From contig DEYX01000145.1 in NCBI GenBank assembly GCA_002365025.1, forward strand, positions 1 to 24,675: a DNA stretch of 24,675 nt, in the 5' to 3' direction. A program made the translations under genes and the position numbers. The DNA is from Hungatella sp. UBA3147. GTDB lineage: Bacteria; Bacillota; Clostridia; Lachnospirales; Lachnospiraceae. Under the pieces are notes generated by a model. It had not been told where the DNA came from, did not search any database, and was given only the letters and a program-made list of their open reading frames with translations. Below are positions 14,140-21,733 of the stretch, one piece after another; positions within the stretch are counted from its first letter, which is position 1; the number at the start of each line of letters is the position of its first letter.

Positions 14140-15177
14140 TTATTTAAGGCTGGAAATATCAATTCCCAGGGTCTTTGCTGTTTCCTCATTCACAGTCAGC
14201 TTACACTTATCCAAAGGAAGATATTCAATCGGCATCTTGGAGATATCCGCACCCTCGGTCAGGATCTTTACTGCCTGCTGTCCGGTTAAGTAACCCAGTT
14301 CATAATAATCAATACCATATGTAGCAAGACCGCCGGCATTTACCATACCTTCTTCTCCGCAGATTACCGGAATGCCGTTTTCATTCGCTACCATACTCAC
14401 GGTTGCCATACCTGCTGCAATGGTATTATCGGTCGGAGTATAGAGCGCATCTACTTTGCCTACCATGGAGGTAACAACCGTCTGGATCTCGTTGGAGCTG
14501 GATACGGTGTACTCTACCGCTGTCATGCCTTCCGCTTCAATTGCATCTTTTGCCATCTTAGCCTGGATTTCAGAGTTGGATTCTGCAGAGCAGAAAAGAA
14601 TACCCACGGTTTTTGCATCAGGGAGAATCTTTTTTAGGAGAGCTATCTGCTCTTTTACAGGAGTTAAATCAGAGGTGCCGCTTACATTTCCTCCTGGGTT
14701 ATCGTTGCTCTCAACCAGATCAGATGATGCCGGATCAGTGACCGCTGTCAACAGAATCGGGATATCGCTTGTGGCTCCTGCCACAGCCTGAGCCGCCGGT
14801 GTTGCGATCGCAAGGATCAAATCGTCGTTGTCATTAACCAGCTTGCTGGCGATGGTCTGGCACGTAGGCTGGTCACCGGAGGCGTTCTGCTGGTCAACGG
14901 TATAGTTAAGACCCGCATCATCAAGCGCCTGGATAAAGCCTTTATTGGAGGCGTCTAAGGCTGCATGCTGTACAAGCTGGAGAACCCCGATTTTATACTG
15001 CTTTCCATCTGCTGTCTTGTCTCCTGTGGATTCTGCCGCTTCACTTGTTTTTTCTGCTGCAGTCGTGGTTTCCGGAGCTGAGGTTGCCGTGTCTGGTGCT
15101 TTGCTGCCGCATGCTGTTAAGGACAACATCATGGCGCCGGCAAGAACCAATGATAAAACATTTGCTGATTTCTTCAT
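14140..15177 (-). CDS. ABC transporter substrate-binding lipoprotein (TrpX-like, ABC_sub_bind family)
   Basis: This is the extracellular binding component of the importer. The 345-residue product has a signal peptide and lipobox ending at Cys23 (LSLTAC), a Thr/Ala/Glu-rich linker (about 25-58), then two periplasmic-binding lobes. YKIGVLQLVQHAALD begins the first. TVGILFCSAESNSEIQ, TPTDNTIAAG and ATYGIDYYELGYLTGQQA are typical of the PF04392 family. The ATG at 15177 is 8 bases from AGGAG; an upstream ATG at 15201 would add eight residues read from the ribosome site itself. First gene of the operon, behind a good sigma-A promoter. Homologues are often annotated as tryptophan/tyrosine binding proteins, but the ligand is not shown by sequence here. 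Confidence 0.88.
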   Translation of the reverse strand: MKKSANVLSLVLAGAMMLSLTACGSKAPDTATSAPETTTAAEKTSEAAESTGDKTADGKQYKIGVLQLVQHAALDASNKGFIQALDDAGLNYTVDQQNASGDQPTCQTIASKLVNDNDDLILAIATPAAQAVAGATSDIPILLTAVTDPASSDLVESNDNPGGNVSGTSDLTPVKEQIALLKKILPDAKTVGILFCSAESNSEIQAKMAKDAIEAEGMTAVEYTVSSSNEIQTVVTSMVGKVDALYTPTDNTIAAGMATVSMVANENGIPVICGEEGMVNAGGLATYGIDYYELGYLTGQQAVKILTEGADISKMPIEYLPLDKCKLTVNEETAKTLGIDISSLK

Positions 15178-15230
15178 AATCTTCTCTCCTCTTCCTTCCA
15201 AAATTTCGTCCTTTTTGGAACTTAATTCGT

Positions 15231-15259
15231 ATCATACTACAAAAAAGATTAGCCGTCAA
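15231..15259 (-). promoter_or_regulatory. sigma-A promoter of the TrpXYZ-like operon
   Basis: On the minus strand TTGACG (15259-15254), 17 bases, then TATGAT (15236-15231). Both boxes match consensus at five of six positions. The leader is only about 45 bases, too short for a T-box riboswitch. Confidence 0.72.
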
Positions 15260-15354
15260 TTTTATTGCTTTAAATTTATGCGTTTTTAATGTGTTAAAGT
15301 ACATTTTTGTAAAAAATGACGAAAGCTGGTCCCGCATTTTCTGTTCTAATCATT

Positions 15355-15390
15355 AAAAAAACCGGAGACTCTATGTTCTCCGGTTTTTTT
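15355..15390. terminator. bidirectional-type terminator after yitT
   Basis: ACCGGAGA (15361-15368) pairs with TCTCCGGT (15377-15384). An A-run (15355-15361) and a T-run (15384-15390) flank the stem, so both strands read as stem plus U-tract. It overlaps the yitT stop codon and terminates the minus-strand transcript. Confidence 0.9.
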
Positions 15391-16252
15391 AATTGGCAAG
15401 AAATCCTTTTCCTATTATCTCGCTGGAATTAGATATCAGTATAAACGCTGTTGGTTCCACAGTACGTATATAATTTTTTAGCTTAAGTGCCTGTGAACGC
15501 TTCATGGTCGTCAGGATGACTGTCTTTTTATGATGGCTGAATGCGCCTTGTGCCTCATAAACCGTGGCACTCCGGTTAAGTCCATGAATGATATAATCAC
15601 AGATGGGCCCCGGATCATCACAAATGATGCTGAAACACTTGCACAGATTAATGTTTTCGATAACATCGCCAATCACAAGGGATTTGGCTAATAAACCAAG
15701 GGAAGAGAATAACCCTGTCTCCGGTCCAAATACAAAGTAGGCCATAATGACTCCTGTCACATCCACCAGTAAAAGCACGGTTCCAATATTAAGGCTGGTG
15801 TACCGTTTCAGAATCATGGCGATAATATCCGTTCCCCCACTGGAAGCTCCGGTGTTAAAAAGGAGCGCAGAACCTACGCTTGGCAAAAGAATCGCAAAGA
15901 TCAGTTCCAAAAGTGGTTCTCTGGTAAGAGGCCTTGTAATGGGATACAGCCGTTCTAAAAAGTAAAGAAATAGGGACATCATGAGGGTGGCGTAAACCGT
16001 TTTAATCCCAAAGCTCCGTCCCAGGAAGAGAAAGCCAGCCACCAGTAAAACTGTATTCACAATGGTTGTGAACTCACTGGCCGACCAATGGGTTAATGCA
16101 CTGATAACCGTCGCAAACCCTGTGACACCTCCGAATGCAAAATTATTGGGGAATTTGAAGAAATAAATCCCCACTACCATAATCCAGATACTGAACGTGA
16201 TCAGTCCATACTCTGCAAGCGTTCTCAGTGTTTTGTTTTCTATCTGCTTCAT
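15389..16252 (-). CDS. yitT: YitT family membrane protein (DUF161 + DUF2179)
   Basis: This is a conserved Firmicute integral membrane protein of unclear function. The 287-residue product has about five to six helices (about 10-200), with FPNNFAFGGVTGFATVISAL early and the glycine-rich FNTGASSGGTDIIAMILKRY in the middle, both hallmarks of the family. A soluble C-terminal DUF2179 domain (about 210-287) starts with HGLNRSATVYEAQGAFSHHKK and includes KNYIRTVEPTAFILIS. The ribosome site (GGAGGGAG) is rather far, about 14 bases from the ATG at 16252. It has its own promoter candidate and terminator, so it is probably monocistronic, though galT lies upstream without a clear terminator. Transport of an unknown small molecule is sometimes proposed for the family. 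Confidence 0.87.
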   Translation of the reverse strand: MKQIENKTLRTLAEYGLITFSIWIMVVGIYFFKFPNNFAFGGVTGFATVISALTHWSASEFTTIVNTVLLVAGFLFLGRSFGIKTVYATLMMSLFLYFLERLYPITRPLTREPLLELIFAILLPSVGSALLFNTGASSGGTDIIAMILKRYTSLNIGTVLLLVDVTGVIMAYFVFGPETGLFSSLGLLAKSLVIGDVIENINLCKCFSIICDDPGPICDYIIHGLNRSATVYEAQGAFSHHKKTVILTTMKRSQALKLKNYIRTVEPTAFILISNSSEIIGKGFLAN

Positions 16253-16304
16253 GACTGTTTGTCTATCTCCCTCCGGCTCCTTTAAGCCGGTTCTGTACGT
16301 TTTT

Positions 16305-16331
16305 GAGTGAATTTATAGTTTCCTTTCACTC
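16305..16331. repeat. hairpin in the galT-yitT gap
   Basis: GAGTGAA (16305-16311) pairs with TTCACTC (16325-16331). On the minus strand no U-tract follows, so it does not qualify as a galT terminator. It falls in the predicted yitT leader. A second small stem CCGGCT/AGCCGG (16273-16290) lies nearer the ribosome site. Confidence 0.4.
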
Positions 16332-16338
16332 CCACTCG

Positions 16339-16367
16339 ACTATACCTCAAAGGGGCGGTAATTACAA
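16339..16367 (-). promoter_or_regulatory. sigma-A promoter candidate for yitT
   Basis: On the minus strand TTGTAA (16367-16362), 17 bases, then TATAGT (16344-16339). The leader to the ATG is about 80 bases and contains two small hairpins. Spacing is ideal and boxes are fair. Confidence 0.5.
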
Positions 16368-16399
16368 ACACAATTCCATCTGATATTCTCACAGTCTTT

Positions 16400-17917
16400 C
16401 TATTGTGAACAAGAAGTAAATCCGACACTGGCAAGGAACCGTCCAAATCCATTCCGTCCCTGCTCATCGCATTTGTATACGCCGGAATCTTCCAGAACCC
16501 GTTCAAATACCAGGCCAACTTCCTTCTTTAAAATTTCATCCACATTATCTTTTGTCACTTCTTCATACTGTCCAAGGAAAGCTTCCGCCCAATCTGCATG
16601 CTTTTCAATGGCTTCTTCATCTCTTATGCTTTTCCCTTCCACAATACACTGAGCCAGCAGGTTCAGCTCTTCCTTCAGCCTGGAAGGCAGGACAGCCAAT
16701 CCCATGACTTCAATTAAGCCGATATTCTCTTTCTTGATATGATGCAGCTCCTGATGAGGGTGGTAAACTCCAAGAGGGAATTCTTCTGTGGTGATATTAT
16801 TTCTTAAGACCAGATCAAGTTCGTATACACCATCCCGCATTCTGGCAATAGGGGTGATGGTGTTGTGAGGTTCTCCGTCCGTTTCTGCAAAAATAAAGGC
16901 TTCCTCGTCCGTATACGCCCTCCAGGCATTAAGAATCTTAGTTCCAAGGGCGATTAGGTCCTCCGGATTTATGCTTCTGGTACGCAGTACGGACATCGGC
17001 CATTTCACGATTCCGGCTTCCACTCCATCAAAGCCTTCCAACCGGAAACAGCTCTCTATAGGGGCCTTTGCCATGGCAAAATCATAATTTCCTCCCTGAA
17101 AATGGTCATGGGACAGGATGGATCCTCCTACAATGGGAAGATCTGCATTGGAACCAAGGAAATAGTGAGGAAACATTTTGACAAAATCAAACAATTTTAC
17201 AAAGGTATCTCTCTCTATCTTCATGGGAATATGCTTTCCGTTGAAAACGATACAGTGCTCGTTATAATAAACATAGGGGGAATACTGAAAGCCCCACTCA
17301 CTGTTATTGATTTTAAGACGGATAATTCTGTGGTTATTTCTGGCCGGGTGATTGGTCCTTCCGGCATAGCCCTCATTTTCCATACAAAGCTGGCATTTGG
17401 GGTAACCGCCTTGTTTTGCAAGCTTTGCTGCGGCAATCGCTTTTGGATCCTTCTCAGGCTTTGATAAATTCACCGTAATATCCAGGTCACCGTACTTTGT
17501 ATGGGTCACCCACCGCATATCCTTTTTAATCCGGTACCGCCTGATATAATCGGAATCCTGGCTCAGTTTATAATAATATCCGGTTGCAGCCTCAGGTGAC
17601 TGGCCCTGATACAGCTCCCAGAATGTTTTTTCTATTTCGCTAGGTCTTGGCATCAGACAATTCATCAGTTTTGTATCAAACAAATCCCGGTATGTAACAC
17701 TGTCTTCTTCTATGATTCCGGCCTGGCATGCATAATCAAGTAATTCCTGCAAAACAGCTTCCAGATCAATATCTTCCGGTACTCCTTCTGACTCCTCATA
17801 CTCGTCCATCATCATTACATCAAGGATTTGGTTAAGGGCATAATACCTGTCCGCTTCCCCGATCAAGCCTGTGTTCCGTCCATATTGTACCAGTTTCTTA
17901 ATTGCCTCGTAAATCAT
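16400..17917 (-). CDS. galT: UDP-glucose--hexose-1-phosphate uridylyltransferase, class II
   Basis: It swaps UMP between UDP-glucose and galactose-1-phosphate in the Leloir pathway, in the cytoplasm. At 505 residues it is the class II (Gram-positive) form, longer than the E. coli class I enzyme of about 350. Recognisable parts are MPRPSEIEKTFWELY (89-103), PKCQLCMENEGYAG (173-186), GGSILSHDHFQGGNYDF (264-280) and HPHQELHHIKKENIGLIEVMG (386-406). AGGAGG lies about 9 bases before the ATG. galK and galE are not adjacent, so the Leloir genes are scattered here or lie outside the window. A promoter candidate lies in the 91-base gap upstream; the preceding gene ends without a visible terminator, so readthrough is also possible. 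Confidence 0.94.
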   Translation of the reverse strand: MIYEAIKKLVQYGRNTGLIGEADRYYALNQILDVMMMDEYEESEGVPEDIDLEAVLQELLDYACQAGIIEEDSVTYRDLFDTKLMNCLMPRPSEIEKTFWELYQGQSPEAATGYYYKLSQDSDYIRRYRIKKDMRWVTHTKYGDLDITVNLSKPEKDPKAIAAAKLAKQGGYPKCQLCMENEGYAGRTNHPARNNHRIIRLKINNSEWGFQYSPYVYYNEHCIVFNGKHIPMKIERDTFVKLFDFVKMFPHYFLGSNADLPIVGGSILSHDHFQGGNYDFAMAKAPIESCFRLEGFDGVEAGIVKWPMSVLRTRSINPEDLIALGTKILNAWRAYTDEEAFIFAETDGEPHNTITPIARMRDGVYELDLVLRNNITTEEFPLGVYHPHQELHHIKKENIGLIEVMGLAVLPSRLKEELNLLAQCIVEGKSIRDEEAIEKHADWAEAFLGQYEEVTKDNVDEILKKEVGLVFERVLEDSGVYKCDEQGRNGFGRFLASVGFTSCSQ

Positions 17918-17962
17918 TGTGATGTTCCTCCTGGTTTCTTTTTATCCTAATATACCTATCCC

Positions 17963-17991
17963 ATTATACATTTCCAAAAGCGGCAAAACAA
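17963..17991 (-). promoter_or_regulatory. sigma-A promoter candidate for galT
   Basis: On the minus strand TTGTTT (17991-17986), 17 bases, then consensus TATAAT (17968-17963). The predicted start lies about 40 bases before the galT ATG. I saw no clear CcpA cre site around it. Confidence 0.6.
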
Positions 17992-18008
17992 TATCATATA
18001 TTTTGTTT

Positions 18009-18524
18009 TTATTGCAATTTTTTAATAAAATTACTAATCCGGCTAATAATCATGCCGCCCAGGATCCCTATGATAAGTCCGGCGGCTGTACCGGCGATCA
18101 AAAGAAAGGGTAGATAAAAGAATACTCCGGCTTGTTTGACCACAAGGGCAGCCACGCAGACCTGTCCGATGTTATGCCCCACACCTCCAAGAATACTGAT
18201 TCCCGTTGTGCCCATCCAGTTTTTTCTCCTGCAAAGAACCATTAGAAGCAGGCTTAAGCTCCAGCCTCCCAGGCTGTAGAGCATGGCAAACAAGTTTCCA
18301 AAGGTAAATCCGGTGAGAACGATCCGCAAAAGTGAAATGACAACCGTTCCGCCTGTCCCAACCGTATAGAGCCCAACAACCGTGACCAGATTGGCAAGCC
18401 CCAGCTTTACACCCGGTATTCCAAGGGAAATGGGAATCAGGGTTTCTACAAAGCTGAGAACAAACGCCAGTGCAATCAGCATTCCGTATAACGCTGCCAC
18501 ATGTGCTGAATTTTTTACTTTCAT
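18009..18524 (-). CDS. Gx transporter family / heptaprenyl diphosphate synthase component I-like membrane protein
   Basis: This is a small integral membrane protein of 171 residues with about five helices, matching the family once named heptaprenyl diphosphate synthase component I and now called Gx transporter. The signature includes ETLIPISLGIPGVKLGLANLVT near 27-48, LLRIVLTGFTFGNLFAMLYSLGG near 64-86, and ISILGGVGHNIGQV near 103-116, like the S-components of ECF transporters. Such genes often lie beside a NusG-domain-II or quinone/isoprenoid gene, neither of which is here. I start at the ATG at 18524, which has AGGAGAG 8 bases upstream; an ATG at 18554 adds ten residues without a ribosome site. 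The cargo is unknown, and enzymatic prenyl synthesis is not supported for a protein this hydrophobic. Confidence 0.82.
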   Translation of the reverse strand: MKVKNSAHVAALYGMLIALAFVLSFVETLIPISLGIPGVKLGLANLVTVVGLYTVGTGGTVVISLLRIVLTGFTFGNLFAMLYSLGGWSLSLLLMVLCRRKNWMGTTGISILGGVGHNIGQVCVAALVVKQAGVFFYLPFLLIAGTAAGLIIGILGGMIISRISNFIKKLQ

Positions 18525-18556
18525 AAGAGCTCTCCTTTTTCCTGCATTCAGCAATT

Positions 18557-18585
18557 ATCTTATCACACTTTGGCATTTATGTAAA
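18557..18585 (-). promoter_or_regulatory. sigma-A promoter candidate for the Gx transporter gene
   Basis: On the minus strand TTTACA (18585-18580), 17 bases, then TAAGAT (18562-18557). It lies directly after the degV terminator, so the gene is likely an independent unit. Confidence 0.58.
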
Positions 18586-18633
18586 AGAAAATCCCGGAGA
18601 GCATCCTCATTATTATGAAAGTGCTCTCCGGGA
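18583..18633 (-). terminator. terminator after degV (end of the Npt-PhoPR-DegV operon)
   Basis: TCCCGGAGAGCA (18592-18603) pairs perfectly over 12 bases with TGCTCTCCGGGA (18622-18633). TTTTCTTTTAC follows on the minus strand. It starts 7 bases after the degV stop. The U-tract overlaps the -35 of the next promoter. Confidence 0.88.
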
Positions 18634-18639
18634 CCAGAA

Positions 18640-19527
18640 CTAATCTGTTCTTTTATCACCCCAGAAAAATAATGCCACAGTGCCAGGTCCGGTATGGGAG
18701 CCGATGACTGCACCAATGCTGTTTAACAGCACCTTTCCGGAAAGCTTTTGAAAGCGTTCCTCCACCAGGGCCGCTACTTCCCTGGCATCATTTTCACAGG
18801 CGGAATAGGAAAGAAAGCATTGGCCGCTGTAATCTCTCCCGCCCTTTGCATGGGCTTCCATTGTGTTTATGATTTCCTGGATGGCCTTTTTCTTGGTACG
18901 GATCTTCTGCCTTGGGATCAGATGTCCCGTGTTGTTAATGCTCATAAGAGGGCAGATATTAAGCACCGTGCCAAGCATTGCGGATGTGGCTGAAATCCTG
19001 CCTCCCCGCTTAAAACTGGTCAAATCTGTGGAGAAAAACCAGTGATGCACGAATAATTTATGATTCTCCGTCCATTCGGTGGCTTCTTCCAGGGAAACCC
19101 CTTTATCCCTTAAGTCTGCCACTGAATCGGTCAAAAGACCATAGCCGGAAGAAGCGCCCAGGGAGTCCACAATGACGATCTTTCTATCCGGATATCTGGA
19201 ACTCATTTCCTCCCTGGCTACACATGCAGAATTGTAGGTTCCTGAAATACCGGAGGAAAGAGTGAGGTGCAGTATATCTTTGCCTTCCTTTAAAAATGGT
19301 TCAAAAAAATCACAATATTCTTCCACATTTACCTGGGAAGTCACTGGTGTCGCGCCTTTGGCGATCCGGTCATAAAACTCAGGAAAGGGAATGCTCTGCC
19401 CTAAGTCATCCGGATAGGTCACGCCATCCATTGTATAGTGAAAACACACATAGGGAATCTGACGCTGCTCAAAAAATTCCTTCTTCATATCTACCGTAGA
19501 ACAGCAGGTTAAAATAAAACTTCCCAT
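18640..19527 (-). CDS. DegV family fatty-acid-binding protein
   Basis: DegV proteins bind a fatty-acid chain between two lobes; some (FakB) present fatty acids to the kinase FakA for phospholipid synthesis. The 295-residue product shows the family pattern: an early TCCSTVDM loop (about 8-15), TSQVNVEEYCDFFEPFL (about 63-79), LTLSSGISGTYNSA (about 88-101), the S-SG-TYN loop that holds the carboxylate, and FKRGGRISATSAMLG (about 172-186) with RQKIRTKKKAI near 208. AGGAGG precedes the ATG. It begins 37 bases after the phoR-like stop with no terminator between, so it probably belongs to the phosphate operon, which is unusual. Whether it is a FakB partner is not shown; no fakA is in the window. 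Confidence 0.88.
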   Translation of the reverse strand: MGSFILTCCSTVDMKKEFFEQRQIPYVCFHYTMDGVTYPDDLGQSIPFPEFYDRIAKGATPVTSQVNVEEYCDFFEPFLKEGKDILHLTLSSGISGTYNSACVAREEMSSRYPDRKIVIVDSLGASSGYGLLTDSVADLRDKGVSLEEATEWTENHKLFVHHWFFSTDLTSFKRGGRISATSAMLGTVLNICPLMSINNTGHLIPRQKIRTKKKAIQEIINTMEAHAKGGRDYSGQCFLSYSACENDAREVAALVEERFQKLSGKVLLNSIGAVIGSHTGPGTVALFFWGDKRTD

Positions 19528-19564
19528 ATCTGCACACCTCCTATCATTTACTGAATCAATATTA

Positions 19565-20965
19565 TCATATTTTCTCTTGAATTGGAATCTTTACCATAAA
19601 TTCCGTTCCCATATCAAGCTCTGACCGAACGGTAATGGTCCCATGATAGAAATTAACAATGTGTTTTACAATGGATAGTCCAAGGCCTGTTCCGCCCTGT
19701 TTCTTGCTCCGTCCTTTGTCTACCCGGTAAAAGCGTTCAAAGATACGGCTTAAGGATTCTATTGGAATACCCATTCCATTATCCTTCACACGGATTATTA
19801 CATTGCGGTCTTCTTCTGTCACCGTGACCCAAACTTCGCCGCCAGGCTTATTGTATTTTACTGCGTTGCTTATGAGATTTCCAAACAGTTCCTTCATTTG
19901 CTGTCCATTGGCGTAAATACAAAGTGGTTTGCAATCCACATGGACAGTGACTTCATGGGATGCAGCCAGTGGTTTTAAAGATTCGACGATGTCGCCTACA
20001 AGAATGGACAGGCGCACATCATTTCTTAATACCTCTGCTTCTTTAGCCTCAAGCCGGGAGATCATAAGGATGTCATTGATGAGATGATTCATGTTGACCG
20101 CTTCCTTTTTGATGCGTCTTATGAAATCCATCTTTTGTTCTTCATCCTGAATGATCCCGCTTTCTAAAAGCTCTGCATAGCCCTGAACCGATGTGATCGG
20201 GGTTTTTAACTCATGGGAAGCATTACTGAAAAATTCCTGTCGAATTTGCTTTTCAAGCTCAATCTGGTTTAAATATTCTTTTACGTTCTTAGACATTTCC
20301 GTTGTCGTTTCCGCAATAATATTAATTTCCGGATACTGGTATTTTTCAAAAGAGAGGTCTGTATAATCCCCATTTACTTTTAACATCTCCTGCGAAATTT
20401 CTTTTAACGGCCTTGTAATGGATTTTGAAAAGCTGTCCGCCGAAAACGCGGAATACATTATGGCCATCAGAAAGCTGAGCCAGATCGAAGGTAATAGAAG
20501 CATTAAGTATTCTTTCATGCCGGAATAGGGAATTGCCATACGAAGGATATAATCCGCCCGTGAGGAGCGGATCGCCACATAAAGCATATTTACCTTAAGG
20601 GTCTTGGAATAGCGTCTGGCTGTGCCGGTTCCCTCCACAAGAGCCTCCTTCACTTCTTCCCTGTCCAAATGATTATCCAGGGAAGCGGCCGGTACATTCC
20701 CAGTATCGGCCACAATACTTCCATCCATGCGTATAAGTGTAAAACGGCTCTCATTCTCACTGAGTGCCTGCTTTAAATCCCCTATTTCACCGGCAAGATT
20801 ACTGGAATAATCCAGGATCTCATCCATAGCTCTTAAGGTGTATGTCATGTCTTTTCTGGAATTTTTAAGCAATGCGCTGCTGGAAGCAATATAAAATACA
20901 AAACTGCTTAGTATCAGCACTACCAGAATGATCTGGATAAATTTTTTAAAGATCACGCTTCTCAT
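19565..20965 (-). CDS. phoR: sensor histidine kinase, PhoR-like
   Basis: This is a membrane histidine kinase that would phosphorylate the adjacent regulator. From the ATG at 20965 (466 residues) it has TM1 (about 7-31), an extracytoplasmic domain of about 120 residues, TM2 (about 154-176), a HAMP-like linker, HisKA with FFSNASHELKTPI placing the phospho-His at 251, and a HATPase domain with N-box LFGNLISNAVKYN, G1 VKDNGMGIP, F-box FERFYRVDKGRS and G2 GGTGLGLSIVKHIV. The residue order is the PhoR/ResE class. I prefer 20965 because GAGGG lies 5 bases upstream; the ATG at 20977 adds four residues and has no ribosome site. It follows the regulator gene by about 42 bases. Phosphate sensing is inferred from the transporter in the same operon. 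Confidence 0.88.
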   Translation of the reverse strand: MRSVIFKKFIQIILVVLILSSFVFYIASSSALLKNSRKDMTYTLRAMDEILDYSSNLAGEIGDLKQALSENESRFTLIRMDGSIVADTGNVPAASLDNHLDREEVKEALVEGTGTARRYSKTLKVNMLYVAIRSSRADYILRMAIPYSGMKEYLMLLLPSIWLSFLMAIMYSAFSADSFSKSITRPLKEISQEMLKVNGDYTDLSFEKYQYPEINIIAETTTEMSKNVKEYLNQIELEKQIRQEFFSNASHELKTPITSVQGYAELLESGIIQDEEQKMDFIRRIKKEAVNMNHLINDILMISRLEAKEAEVLRNDVRLSILVGDIVESLKPLAASHEVTVHVDCKPLCIYANGQQMKELFGNLISNAVKYNKPGGEVWVTVTEEDRNVIIRVKDNGMGIPIESLSRIFERFYRVDKGRSKKQGGTGLGLSIVKHIVNFYHGTITVRSELDMGTEFMVKIPIQEKI

Positions 20966-21007
20966 AGATTCCCTCATTCTGCGGATACAGCCAGACGCTT
21001 GATTGTC

Positions 21008-21697
21008 CTACTCTTCCGACTTAATAAAACGATAGCCTACGCCGCGGATTGTCTTGATACAGGAACCGCCGTTTTCTCCCAGCTTTTGCCGGAGCGTACG
21101 GATATGCATGTCCAGAGTCCTGGTCTCTCCATCGTAATCATACCCCCAAATGTGGTTTAAAAGCTCATCTCTGGTAACGACCTTATTATGGTTCTCCATT
21201 AAATACTGCAAAAGCTCAAACTCTTTTAACGTAAGTTCAACCTTAATGCCGTCACAATAGACCTCTCTTGTTTTTTTATTTAAACTTAAGCAATATTGAT
21301 TCAATTCGTTTGCGTTCGCCTCTCCCCTGGTGCTCCGCCGCAAAAGGCTCCGGATTCTGGCTGCCAGTTCCATGACTCCAAATGGCTTTGTCATGTAGTC
21401 GTCGGCTCCGCCGTCAAGTCCTGCCACCTTATCAAACTCCCTGTCTTTTGCGGTAAGAATAAGAATGGGAATATCTTTTAAAGACTCATTTTTCCTAATC
21501 CTGCGAATGGCTGTCAGTCCGTCCATACCTGGAAGCATCAGATCAAACACAGCCAGTGCCGGTTTATCTGAATCAATATGCCTTAAGGCATCTTCCGCCA
21601 TTTCAAAAGCGGATACTTCATAGCCAAAACCTTCCAGGGCAATTTTAATTAAGTCCCTGATGTTGTCATCGTCTTCAATTACATAGATACGTTCCAT
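21008..21697 (-). CDS. phoP: OmpR/PhoB-family response regulator (PhoP-like)
   Basis: This DNA-binding response regulator has 229 residues. The receiver domain (1-120) has the acidic pair Asp9/Asp10, phospho-acceptor Asp52 (VFDLMLPG), Thr82 (LILTAKD) and Lys104 (MTKPFG). The C-terminal winged helix (about 130-227) has LTLKEFELLQYLMENHNKVVTRDEL, WGYDYDGETRTLDMHIRTLRQKL and the closing IRTIRGVGYRF-like segment. AAGGAGA precedes the ATG. It lies 36 bases after the Na/Pi symporter gene and before the kinase. TTTACA hexamers at 11-bp intervals upstream of the operon resemble PhoP boxes, so it probably activates its own operon under phosphate limitation. The phosphate assignment rests on context, the family on sequence. 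Confidence 0.9.
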   Translation of the reverse strand: MERIYVIEDDDNIRDLIKIALEGFGYEVSAFEMAEDALRHIDSDKPALAVFDLMLPGMDGLTAIRRIRKNESLKDIPILILTAKDREFDKVAGLDGGADDYMTKPFGVMELAARIRSLLRRSTRGEANANELNQYCLSLNKKTREVYCDGIKVELTLKEFELLQYLMENHNKVVTRDELLNHIWGYDYDGETRTLDMHIRTLRQKLGENGGSCIKTIRGVGYRFIKSEE

Positions 21698-21733
21698 ATA
21701 TTCTCCTTTCTTATTTCCCGCCCACGCTTTCTG

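Noticed and set aside
15178..15350. T-box or other riboswitch before the TrpX-like gene
   Set aside because: The promoter at 15231-15259 leaves a leader of about 45 bases, too short for a T-box, and no T-box core or specifier stem is visible.
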